A stretch of DNA of 7,681 nt from assembly GCA_009777435.1 (NCBI GenBank), contig WRLW01000069.1:1-7681 (forward strand), in the 5' to 3' direction. This DNA is from Oscillospiraceae bacterium (lineage in GTDB: Bacteria; Bacillota; Clostridia; Oscillospirales; UBA929). Below are positions 1 through 5,341 of the stretch, piece by piece (the stretch's first letter is position 1; each line of letters opens with the position of its first letter). A program made the translations under genes and the position numbers. The notes below the pieces were generated by a model. The model was not told the origin of the DNA, ran no database searches, and worked only from the letters and a program-made list of their open reading frames with translations.

Positions 1-2
1 AA

Positions 3-479
3 GGCTCCTCAAGATGGAAGCTTAAGACCCCGGAGGAAATTCTCTCCGACATCAACCAGATCCAAAACGACACCTGGGCGGCGTCCGAGTACGACCTTAC
101 GGGCATGGCGAACCACTTCCTCATCCCGCCGGAGGACTACGCCTATATCGTGCAAACGCCTCTCGCGGTCGCCGCGACCATCGGCGGGGTCTCCATCTTG
201 GAGTATCTGCTGAAGAATAATATCGGCAAGAATCAAGGCCGCGACCTGTTCATCGCCCCATGCCGTCAGTGCATAGGAGCGGGAGAGGACGGCGCCGACC
301 GTCTGGTCGCGTACGCCAACAACGAGGATCGTGTGCGTTTCCACATCAGCGTACCGCTGGAGCGCGCCATGACTCAGCCGGTCGTGCAGCAGCTCGCCTA
401 CCTCACCGCCTATGTCACACAGTTTGGCGAGGTTGAGTGGGTGTATCTGCAGCACGCCAAATACTACGACGGGATTTAA
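3..479 (+). CDS. Major capsid protein, DUF2184-like, C-terminal part
   Basis: This open frame enters from the left edge with no stop between position 3 and the TAA at 477-479, so 158 C-terminal residues are present and the true start lies outside the window. The ATG at 105 is an internal methionine, because coherent sequence (TPEEILSDINQIQNDTW) precedes it. The protein would form the icosahedral shell of the phage head. Segments such as MANHFLIPPEDYAYI, GRDLFIAPCRQCIGAG and VRFHISVPLERAMTQPV resemble the C-terminal half of the DUF2184 family of HK97-fold capsid proteins. I recognise this from memory, not from a search. Position supports it: accessory, connector and tail genes follow in the usual order. 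A different HK97-fold capsid family is the main alternative. Confidence 0.82.
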   Translation, partial: GSSRWKLKTPEEILSDINQIQNDTWAASEYDLTGMANHFLIPPEDYAYIVQTPLAVAATIGGVSILEYLLKNNIGKNQGRDLFIAPCRQCIGAGEDGADRLVAYANNEDRVRFHISVPLERAMTQPVVQQLAYLTAYVTQFGEVEWVYLQHAKYYDGI

Positions 480-489
480 GGGGGGGGGG
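480..489 (+). promoter_or_regulatory. Ten-G homopolymer acting as ribosome-binding region
   Basis: Ten consecutive G follow the capsid stop codon directly and end 7 bases before the ATG at 497. This G-run, preceded by AA, is the only purine-rich Shine-Dalgarno-like segment ahead of that start. Its length would set the spacing and strength of initiation for the downstream gene. Homopolymers of this length are slippage-prone, so the count may vary between virions or be a sequencing artefact. Confidence 0.6.
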
Positions 490-496
490 AACCACC

Positions 497-946
497 ATGC
501 TAAGGATTTATACCAAAAGGGCGTTCGAGTTCAGCAACCCAAAGACCGGCGAGAAGATTCAGACCGCCTTCATGGGCTTTACTACCGTTCCTGAATGGAT
601 ACGTGAGACTCCTATGTTTAAGGCCGGTCTTAAAACCGGCAGCGTCCAGGTCATCCAGTCGGCGGCTGAGCAGAAAACCCTCGAAAACGGTGCCGAGGAT
701 ACCGAGCTTACCGCGCTCCGTGCCCGCGCCATTGAGCTGAAAGTTCCGCGCGCGGCCCTGCTCGGCAAAGAAAAGCTGAGAGCCGCCGTCACGGAAGCGG
801 AAGCGAAGCTGCCCGACCTTCTGGCCGGTATGGACGCCGCCGCGCTCCGGCAGTATGCCGCGAGCAATGGCATTGACGTCGCCGGCGTAGCTGAGGACGC
901 CGGCGCGGACGACCTCCGCGCCGTTATCCGGGGCGCGTCAAAGTGA
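497..946 (+). CDS. YqbF-like capsid-adjacent protein with two HeH/SAP-like modules
   Basis: A 149-residue protein lying between the capsid and connector genes. The start is placed at ATG 497, after the G-rich ribosome-binding region. The frame is open upstream to another ATG at 437, but that would overlap the capsid gene by 43 bases. Residues 1-55 look like a small beta-rich domain with FTTVPEWIRETPMFKAGLK followed by GSVQVI, similar in pattern to the N-terminal domain of Bacillus YqbF, which also follows a capsid gene. Residues about 69-104 (LTALRARAIELKVPRAALLG then KLRAAVTEAEAK) and 106-146 (LRQYAASNGIDV then DDLRAVIRG) each have the helix-extension-helix pattern of SAP/HeH/LEM-type modules, often nucleic-acid or protein binding. 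Linker residues 56-68 are acidic and polar. Family assignment is by pattern and position. The function (head decoration, DNA contact or other) is unknown. Confidence 0.72.
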   Translation: MLRIYTKRAFEFSNPKTGEKIQTAFMGFTTVPEWIRETPMFKAGLKTGSVQVIQSAAEQKTLENGAEDTELTALRARAIELKVPRAALLGKEKLRAAVTEAEAKLPDLLAGMDAAALRQYAASNGIDVAGVAEDAGADDLRAVIRGASK

Positions 947-1476
947 TCGGCTCATCTCAGGCGCGCAGCATTGTCGCGGGAGCGTCGAATATAAGGGGCG
1001 GGGATAACCCGCCCTTTACCGTTGCGGACTTTCAGGCGATTTATCCCCAGTTTTGGGAGGCTGCGACCGAGCCAGGCGACCCTGACGCCGATCCGCCCGT
1101 TAAGCCTTCCACCGTCTATACCCCTTACGTTCCCGAGGATGTCATTGATATGTATGTGCAGATGGCCGACGCCTGTGTGAAAATCAGGCGGTTCCATGCC
1201 GCGTGGAAGATGTGTATGGGGCTGTTTATCGCCCATTTCCTCACGCTGTATATGCAGACAATGGCTGAGAACGCCACCCAGCAGGCCGTCGCGGCCGCCG
1301 GACGGACAAAGGGCCTCATGGCATCAAAGAGCGTTGACGGTGTTTCGGCGTCGTACGACTTCTCGGCCGTCATGCAAGATCTCGACGGCTGGGCGGCTTG
1401 GAAGCTGACTGCCTATGGCGTACAGTACGCGACGCTGGCAAAGGCTTACGGCATGGGCGGTATGCGTGTGTCGTGA
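943..1476 (+). CDS. Head-tail connector protein, DUF4054 family
   Basis: A 177-residue protein, probably the ring that docks on the portal and begins the neck. It starts with GTG at 943, overlapping the previous stop (GTGA) by four bases, so translation is likely coupled. The match to DUF4054 rests on several segments: FQAIYPQFW (31-38 area), a helix with FIAHFLTLY (95-103), the turn GLMASKSVDGVSASYD (124-139) and a C-terminal LTAYGVQYATL (155-165). These follow the family's usual order. The family core normally begins near the FTVADF segment, so about 24 N-terminal residues here look like an extension. The DNA encoding part of it forms a strong hairpin at 992-1018. No better in-frame start lies close to the core, so GTG 943 is retained with some doubt. 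Confidence 0.82.
   Translation: MIGSSQARSIVAGASNIRGGDNPPFTVADFQAIYPQFWEAATEPGDPDADPPVKPSTVYTPYVPEDVIDMYVQMADACVKIRRFHAAWKMCMGLFIAHFLTLYMQTMAENATQQAVAAAGRTKGLMASKSVDGVSASYDFSAVMQDLDGWAAWKLTAYGVQYATLAKAYGMGGMRVS
992..1018 (+). other. GC-rich hairpin inside the connector gene
   Basis: GGGCGGG at 996-1002 pairs perfectly with CCCGCCC at 1008-1014 across a five-base loop GATAA. The outer bases 992-995 extend the stem with three A-T pairs and one G-T pair, giving about 11 pairs. Only three T follow, so it is not a convincing intrinsic terminator. It lies 50 bases after the GTG start of the connector gene, where it could slow ribosomes or protect a processed mRNA end. It may also be incidental to the encoded residues. 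Confidence 0.55.
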
Positions 1477-1491
1477 AAGGAGAAGTCCCTC

Positions 1492-2040
1492 GTGGCTGAT
1501 ATGTTCGGCTTTCTTGCCGGCGTCGCGGAGCTGGATCACGACCTGAAGGCAATACAGGAGGCCATCGCGGAAGCAGTGAGCAACGAGATACTGGTCGGAA
1601 TCCCCGACGACGCAAACGAGAGACCGGAGAACAGCTCTGCGGCAGTTACTAACGCGGAACTGCTTTATATTCACACAAACGGCTCTGAAATAAACAAAAT
1701 CCCGAAACGCCCCGTCATAGAACCCGCGCTTGAACACAGCAAGGAACAGGTGTCGTCGCTTTTACAAAGCGTTGCCGACGCCGCCCTATCAGGCGATATA
1801 CAAAGAGTGCGGGACGCGCAGGAGAGGGCCGGCAAGCAAGGTCGAAATATCGCTCGAGCATGGTTTAGAGACCCGGCGAATGAATGGGCGCCCAATGCGG
1901 ACATTACAGTCAAGGGCGGCTGGATGAAAAACAAAAAGACCGGTAAGAAATTTAAGGCAAAGGGCAAAAGGAGCAGCCGGCCGCTGATAGATACGGGCGA
2001 ACTCAGAAGAAGCATCACATATAGGGTCAAGCGGAAATAG
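1492..2040 (+). CDS. Neck / head-tail joining protein, HK97 gp10 or Mu gpG-like
   Basis: A 182-residue protein starting at GTG 1492, nine bases after an AAAGGAG ribosome-binding site at 1476-1482. Residues 57-80 contain LLYIHTNGS followed by IPKRPVIEPAL, the pattern '(Y)xHxxGSxxxxIPxRPFlxPAl' common to small phage neck proteins. The C-terminus carries LIDTGELRRSITYRV (165-179), the typical ending of HK97-gp10-like and Mu virion-morphogenesis (gpG) proteins. Between them, residues 141-163 are very basic (KNKKTGKKFKAKGKR). The length fits the group. Its position between the connector and the terminator supports a head-tail joining role. I cannot tell the gp10 family from the gpG family without a profile search. 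Confidence 0.75.
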   Translation: MADMFGFLAGVAELDHDLKAIQEAIAEAVSNEILVGIPDDANERPENSSAAVTNAELLYIHTNGSEINKIPKRPVIEPALEHSKEQVSSLLQSVADAALSGDIQRVRDAQERAGKQGRNIARAWFRDPANEWAPNADITVKGGWMKNKKTGKKFKAKGKRSSRPLIDTGELRRSITYRVKRK

Positions 2041-2080
2041 CGCGTACCCACGTCAGCCAAATCCGTCACGGGTGACAAGA

Positions 2081-2090
2081 AAAGGGGTGA
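2081..2090 (+). promoter_or_regulatory. Ribosome-binding site that fixes the ATG 2096 start
   Basis: AAAGGGGTGA closely resembles the ideal AGGAGGTGA anti-16S pairing sequence and ends five bases before ATG 2096. The in-frame GTG at 2072 has no comparable site, so ATG 2096 is chosen. Just upstream, GTCA at 2065-2068 and TGAC at 2073-2076 form a small inverted repeat with a CGGG loop. Confidence 0.65.
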
Positions 2091-2095
2091 TTTTG

Positions 2096-2503
2096 ATGAT
2101 CGACGTGAGCGACCTTATGGACGACCCCGACTTCTCTTGCGATTATACTGTTATACGAACCACGGGGAAGTGGGTCAAGGGCCGCTTTGTCCTCTCGCCC
2201 GTACCCCAGAGGCTAAAATACTACGGCCCTGTGCAGCCCGCGACCGTCAAGGAGATTGAGCAGCTTTCCACCGGCGACCAGCCTATTGCCGTTATGAAGT
2301 TCATGTGCAAAATGCCGCGCCGGCTGTTCCTCACCCGGGACTTGTCCCAAGCAGAAACGGGGGATGACGGAGCGATTTCAGACATGATACTGTTCCGGGG
2401 CAATAGCTACTCAATTATTCAGGTCATGCCGTGGAATCACTTCAAATGGATGCGAGCCTTCGCCGTGCTTAAGGGAGGGGTAATGTGTCCACCATCCGGC
2501 TGA
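2096..2503 (+). CDS. Small neck protein, possibly head-completion/stopper type
   Basis: A 135-residue protein of uncertain family. The sequence looks beta-rich: DYTVIRTTGKWVKGRFVLSP near the N-terminus, then VQPATVKEIEQLSTGD (about 52-67), and a C-terminal half with MILFRGNSYSIIQVMPWN (about 102-119). The combination of an early 'G-W/G-x-F' strand pair, the 'GPVQPAT' segment and a late 'F.G..Y.I' strand recalls small phage head-closure or stopper proteins. This is resemblance only. No signal peptide or membrane segment is visible. It sits between the gp10/gpG-like protein and the probable terminator, where myophage genomes often place a neck stopper. Its last 19 bases overlap the next gene. 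The reading frame is secure, but the function is an inference from position. Confidence 0.6.
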   Translation: MIDVSDLMDDPDFSCDYTVIRTTGKWVKGRFVLSPVPQRLKYYGPVQPATVKEIEQLSTGDQPIAVMKFMCKMPRRLFLTRDLSQAETGDDGAISDMILFRGNSYSIIQVMPWNHFKWMRAFAVLKGGVMCPPSG

Positions 2504-3039
2504 CGTTTGAGCAGATAGAAAATCTGTTCAGGGACGTCGTATGTAAAATTCTCGACATATCCGATACGGGCAATGCCGCCGTACGCTTCCCCTACGGCTC
2601 GTCTGCCGCGGTCGGGAATGCGCCGGGCTTCACACGCGATATGGACGTGTGCTTTGTTTACGTTATCCCGGCTGACGACGGGTATGGACAGCAGTATCAC
2701 ATTTCATATACCCCGGATCCCGGCAGCGATCTCCTGACCCGCGTGGACGAGCATACGGATATTTACGACGTACAATTTACCTTTCACGGCCCGAATTCGT
2801 TTGAGAGGTCGCGAAGTATGAAGGACGGTCTCTATCGGAACGACGTCAGGTTGCTCCTCAAACAGAGCGGCTTCTTTCTTAAAGCCGGAATCCCGCCGAT
2901 CATCCAGATGCGCGAAGTTAGGGAAGGCGAGTGGTGGCGGCGTTATGACGTTAGGCCGACATTCTATTCATACGTGCGGATCGAAACCCCCGGCTTCATG
3001 GAGCCGATTGAAAAGGCTTCCATTGCCGCGCGCCAGTAG
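2485..3039 (+). CDS. Probable tail terminator (neck terminator-like) protein
   Basis: A 184-residue protein starting at GTG 2485. AGGGAGG at 2472-2478 lies six bases upstream, inside the end of the preceding gene, which it overlaps by 19 bases, so the two are likely translationally coupled. It opens with a helix (IRLTFEQIENLFRDVVCKIL) and then alternates predicted strands: DVCFVYVIPAD, DVQFTFHGPNSFERSRSM and a late WWRRYDVRPTFYSYVRIET. This layout, with a helix followed by a sheet containing a W-x-R-x-D strand near the end, matches small phage terminators of the gp12-like/LIC_12616 kind as I remember them. Terminators normally sit directly before the sheath or tail-tube gene, as here. It would cap the completed tail tube so that it can join the head. 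Family naming is tentative. Confidence 0.62.
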   Translation: MSTIRLTFEQIENLFRDVVCKILDISDTGNAAVRFPYGSSAAVGNAPGFTRDMDVCFVYVIPADDGYGQQYHISYTPDPGSDLLTRVDEHTDIYDVQFTFHGPNSFERSRSMKDGLYRNDVRLLLKQSGFFLKAGIPPIIQMREVREGEWWRRYDVRPTFYSYVRIETPGFMEPIEKASIAARQ

Positions 3040-3070
3040 CTCCCGGAGTACGGGAAAAAAGGAAGGAGCT
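3038..3070 (+). promoter_or_regulatory. Sheath-gene leader with mutually exclusive stems around the RBS
   Basis: The short gap before the sheath gene contains GGAAGGAG (3061-3068), an excellent ribosome-binding site. AGCTCC at 3038-3043 is complementary to GGAGCT at 3065-3070, which would bury that site. The same 5' arm can instead form TCCCG (3041-3045) with CGGGA (3051-3055), which leaves the site free. A ribosome finishing the previous gene (TAG at 3037-3039) would cover the 5' arm. The pairings are seen by inspection. A regulatory effect is an inference. Confidence 0.4.
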
Positions 3071-3075
3071 TATTC

Positions 3076-4221
3076 ATGCCTGTTTTACCTGTAAGTGACA
3101 TTGTAAATGTCATTGTTAACCTGTCGCCGCGCTCCGCGATCAGAAGTGGTTTTAATATCGCTTTGTTCATAGGGGACAGCGGCGTTATTTCCCCCGCCGA
3201 CCGGGTGAAGGTGTATACGGATACCGACGCTATGCTCACGGCCGGCTTCGACGACTCCATGCCCGAGTATCAGGCCGCTCTCCTGTACTTCGCGGCGAAT
3301 ACGAACCCCGGAAGATTTGCCGTCGGGCGGTGGGATTCCGCGAACGAAACCCTCGCTAACGCGGTCACGGCTTGCCGTCAGGCAAATTGGGATTGGTACG
3401 TCCTGTGCCTCCCGCTTCCAACCATGACCGAGCCCGGCGACCTGTCGGCGGTTCCCGCCGTACCGCCCGCTTACAATTTTACCGTTGACGACATCCAGGC
3501 CGCCGCCAAGTACGTAGAGGGCTGCAGTCCCGACTCGGCGCTGTTCTACGCGACGGCCGACATCGGCCTGCTGGAGGCGATGAAAGGGCTGAACTACAAC
3601 AAGTCCCTCGGGATATATACGGAGATCAGCCCAAACATATCCGCAGCGCTTGCCGGCTGGGCTATGGGCGCAAATACCGGCCTCACCGGCAGTGCGTACG
3701 CTCTCGCATACAAGACGCTCGCGGGCGTGTCCGTGGACAAACTGGACAGCGGCACCATCGACGCCGTAAAGAAAGCCAACGGTAACTACTATGTAAACCG
3801 GGGCAAGCAGTACGACGGCTTCGAGACGGGTGTCATGGCAAGCGGGGTCTGGTTCGACGAGATAATCAATCTTGCCATGCTCTCAAACGATGTCCAGCTT
3901 GGCGTCATGGATCTGCTTAATTCCGCCCGGAAGGTGCCTCAGACCGAGGGCGGCGTTCTTATGATCATCGCCAACGTTACCCCGGCCTTTGAGCGCATGA
4001 GGCGGATCGGTTTTATCGCTCCGGGCATATGGAAGGCCCCGCCCGTCATGGGGCTGGCCACCGGCGACGCCATACCTAACGGGTATCTGTTCCAGTGGGA
4101 GCCGGTGGACGACCAGCCGCAGTCCGACCGGGACGCGCGGCTTGCGCCGCCCATATACGCCGCAATAAAGCTCGCGGGCGCCATTCAATACGTCGTTTTC
4201 CAAATCGACGTAAACCGCTAA
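3076..4221 (+). CDS. Contractile tail sheath protein, DUF3383 family
   Basis: A 381-residue protein starting at ATG 3076, seven bases after GGAAGGAG. It matches DUF3383 in several places. The N-terminus has VSDIVNVIVNLSP (6-18) followed by GFNIALFIGDSG. ALLYFAANTNPGRFAVGRW ends at residue 86 and corresponds to the family's '...a.yFaqnp.P..l.vGrW' segment. The protein closes with IQYVVFQIDVNR, matching the family's usual 'VNR'-type ending. DUF3383 proteins form the outer sheath that contracts to drive the tube through the host envelope. The gene directly precedes the tail-tube gene, the usual sheath-tube order, which strengthens the call. Length is within the range expected for a compact sheath. 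No frameshift or missing segment is apparent. Confidence 0.9.
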   Translation: MPVLPVSDIVNVIVNLSPRSAIRSGFNIALFIGDSGVISPADRVKVYTDTDAMLTAGFDDSMPEYQAALLYFAANTNPGRFAVGRWDSANETLANAVTACRQANWDWYVLCLPLPTMTEPGDLSAVPAVPPAYNFTVDDIQAAAKYVEGCSPDSALFYATADIGLLEAMKGLNYNKSLGIYTEISPNISAALAGWAMGANTGLTGSAYALAYKTLAGVSVDKLDSGTIDAVKKANGNYYVNRGKQYDGFETGVMASGVWFDEIINLAMLSNDVQLGVMDLLNSARKVPQTEGGVLMIIANVTPAFERMRRIGFIAPGIWKAPPVMGLATGDAIPNGYLFQWEPVDDQPQSDRDARLAPPIYAAIKLAGAIQYVVFQIDVNR

Positions 4222-4241
4222 GAAAGGTAGGAGCCGTAACA

Positions 4242-4673
4242 ATGAACAGCACATATTCGTTTGAAGATATGGCCGTCGTCATCGCCCATCCGGGCATCGG
4301 TCAACTCTCACTGCAGGGCGAGGGCTTGGGCAGTATAACATTCGCTATGGCAAACGACATGAGCCAGCACGACCTTGCCGCGGACGGCTCGGTGATGACC
4401 TCAAAAATCAGCGCGCCGAACGGCACCATCACTATTCAGGTGCAGCAGACGTCGGATGCGGCAAAGTGGCTGCGCAGATATATCAACTATGTCAAAACGG
4501 CGGCGGCTTCTGAGTTCGCGCAGGCGACCGTTGTAGGTTCGTCAAAGGTTATGGGCGTTACCCACACCTGTACCGGCGTCTCCCCGCAAAAACGCCCGGA
4601 CGCTTCCTACCAGCAGGCGGGGCAGCAGCTTTCCGTCACGCTTTTGGCGGCACAAATGGAGGAAGTCGCGTAA
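4242..4673 (+). CDS. Tail tube protein, DUF3277 family
   Basis: A 143-residue protein that would stack as hexameric rings to form the inner tail tube. The start is ATG 4242, eight bases after AGGTAGGAG and 20 bases past the sheath stop. The frame is open upstream into the sheath gene, but that part is shadow sequence. Recognisable DUF3277 features are the opening TYSFEDMAVVIAHPG (4-18), the segment HDLAADGSVMTSKIS (43-57) and the following NGTITIQVQQTSDAAKWL (60-77), equivalent to the family's 'gaDGsvmhS...Gtitv.llktSp.n..L' pattern. Its stop codon overlaps the ATG of the chaperone gene (TAATG). Tube proteins directly after sheaths are normal in contractile-tailed phages. Confidence 0.88.
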   Translation: MNSTYSFEDMAVVIAHPGIGQLSLQGEGLGSITFAMANDMSQHDLAADGSVMTSKISAPNGTITIQVQQTSDAAKWLRRYINYVKTAAASEFAQATVVGSSKVMGVTHTCTGVSPQKRPDASYQQAGQQLSVTLLAAQMEEVA

Positions 4674-5191
4674 TGGAAGGCACTGTTAGAATAACCTCAA
4701 AGACTGTTGAGGTCGAGGGACGCACATTCCAAATCCGTAAGTACAGCGCGATAACCGGCCTGAAGATCGCTAAAATGCTGATCGCTAAAATCTTGCCGGT
4801 GTTTCAGAGCGCGTTTCCCATTATTTCCAAAGTAATGTCGGAAGATTCGCTCAATGACGAAAACGTTCCGACGGAGTTTTTTGGGGAAATTTCAAAAGCT
4901 CTTGACCTTGTTTCGCCGGACGACCTTGCTTGTATCGTACGAGATTCTCTTACGAACTGTTACGAGGTTTTGCCGGCCGGAGCGGCGCAAGTGATGAACG
5001 CGAACGGAACATACGGCGTCCAAAACGTTGAGCATGATGTGATCATTGCTCTCCGGCTGGTCTGCGAAACCGTACTGCTGGGATGTGGCGATTTTTTCGA
5101 CGTAAGGCGCTTGACTTCAGTTATGAGTCCGCTGTTTTCTTCGTTGCCGCAGAGCCTGCAAATTACGACCCCTACCTCTTCGCTCCGGTAG
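4673..5191 (+). CDS. Tail assembly chaperone, short (zero-frame) form
   Basis: A 172-residue protein, starting at ATG 4673 with GGAGGA at 4658-4663 and a one-base overlap with the tube stop, so translation is coupled. The N-terminus is a small beta segment (VRITSKTVEVEGRTFQIRKYSA) followed by largely helical sequence including LKIAKMLIAKILPVFQSA (about 30-47) and LDLVSPDDLACIVRDSL. This 'beta hairpin then helices' layout is typical of tail chaperones that coat the tape measure before tube assembly, analogous to lambda gpG. The C-terminal 30 residues after the slippery site (DVRRLTSVMSPLFSS...) are low in similarity to anything I recognise. The position between tube and tape measure, plus the frameshift signal, carry most of the weight. 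I cannot assign the exact family. Confidence 0.8.
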   Translation: MEGTVRITSKTVEVEGRTFQIRKYSAITGLKIAKMLIAKILPVFQSAFPIISKVMSEDSLNDENVPTEFFGEISKALDLVSPDDLACIVRDSLTNCYEVLPAGAAQVMNANGTYGVQNVEHDVIIALRLVCETVLLGCGDFFDVRRLTSVMSPLFSSLPQSLQITTPTSSLR

Positions 5192-5337
5192 CCACAAAGC
5201 ACTGGCGGCAGTCTGAACTGTGGGACGGTACATATACGCTTGACGATTTGGCCGACTATCACGAAATGCAGCTTATATCAATGGAAAACGAAAAAAGGGC
5301 GCAGGCTGCCGCCGACGCTCAGCGTGAAATGAGGTGA
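5083..5337 (+). CDS. Frameshift extension of the tail chaperone (lambda GT-like)
   Basis: This reading frame is -1 relative to the chaperone gene. It is open from 5038 (after TGA at 5035-5037) to the TGA at 5335-5337. It begins with an ATG at 5083 that has no ribosome-binding site (CTGCTGGG precedes it), so it is most likely translated by a -1 slip at 5092-5098. That slip would join residue 142 of the chaperone to 79 further residues (RRKALDFSYESAV...), a 221-residue fusion. The extension holds NYDPYLFAPVATKHWRQ, then LWDGTYTLDDLADYHEM and a helical, charged end (MENEKRAQAAADAQREMR), a layout seen in T-type extensions that bind the tape measure or tube. Independent initiation at 5083 is the alternative but looks weak. 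It ends five bases before the tape-measure start. Confidence 0.8.
   Translation: MWRFFRRKALDFSYESAVFFVAAEPANYDPYLFAPVATKHWRQSELWDGTYTLDDLADYHEMQLISMENEKRAQAAADAQREMR
5092..5098 (+). promoter_or_regulatory. Programmed -1 frameshift slippery heptamer
   Basis: T TTT TTC stands in exact X XXY YYZ phase for the chaperone frame (codons GAT TTT TTC, encoding D-F-F). After slipping one base back, both tRNAs re-pair on TTT TTT and decoding continues CGA CGT AAG in the extension frame, which stays open to 5337. It is the only canonical heptamer I find in the region where both frames are open (5038-5191). Confidence 0.82.
5106..5133 (+). other. Possible frameshift-stimulating stem-loop
   Basis: Seven bases after the slippery site, GCG (5107-5109) pairs with CGC (5130-5132). 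GACT (5113-5116) pairs with AGTC (5126-5129), and CA (5118-5119) pairs with TG (5124-5125), around a GTTA loop. G5106 and T5133 can add a wobble pair. The stem has a three-base and a one-base bulge, so it is moderate at best. The spacing of 7-8 bases suits a frameshift stimulator. Confidence 0.4.
5331..5336 (+). promoter_or_regulatory. Ribosome-binding site for a TTG start
   Basis: GAGGTG ends five bases before TTG 5342 and is the best ribosome-binding site near the tape-measure N-terminus. The first in-frame ATG, at 5396, has only CAAGAC-like sequence upstream. The site overlaps the stop codon of the chaperone extension (TGA 5335-5337), so initiation here may depend on ribosomes that took the -1 frame. 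Confidence 0.65.
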
Positions 5338-5341
5338 AACC

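Noticed and set aside
437..496. Upstream extension of the YqbF-like protein to ATG 437
   Set aside because: It would add 20 residues translated across the capsid end and the G10 run. ATG 497 has the purine-rich site at the right distance, and the family-like sequence begins there.
3041..3060. TCCCG/CGGGA hairpin as an intrinsic terminator
   Set aside because: The stem has only five pairs and is followed by A rather than T on the transcribed strand. A sheath gene in the same operon follows directly.
4095..4241. Upstream extension of the tail tube frame into the sheath gene
   Set aside because: Arg/Ala-rich shadow sequence. ATG 4242 has a strong AGGTAGGAG site and the DUF3277-like sequence starts immediately after it.
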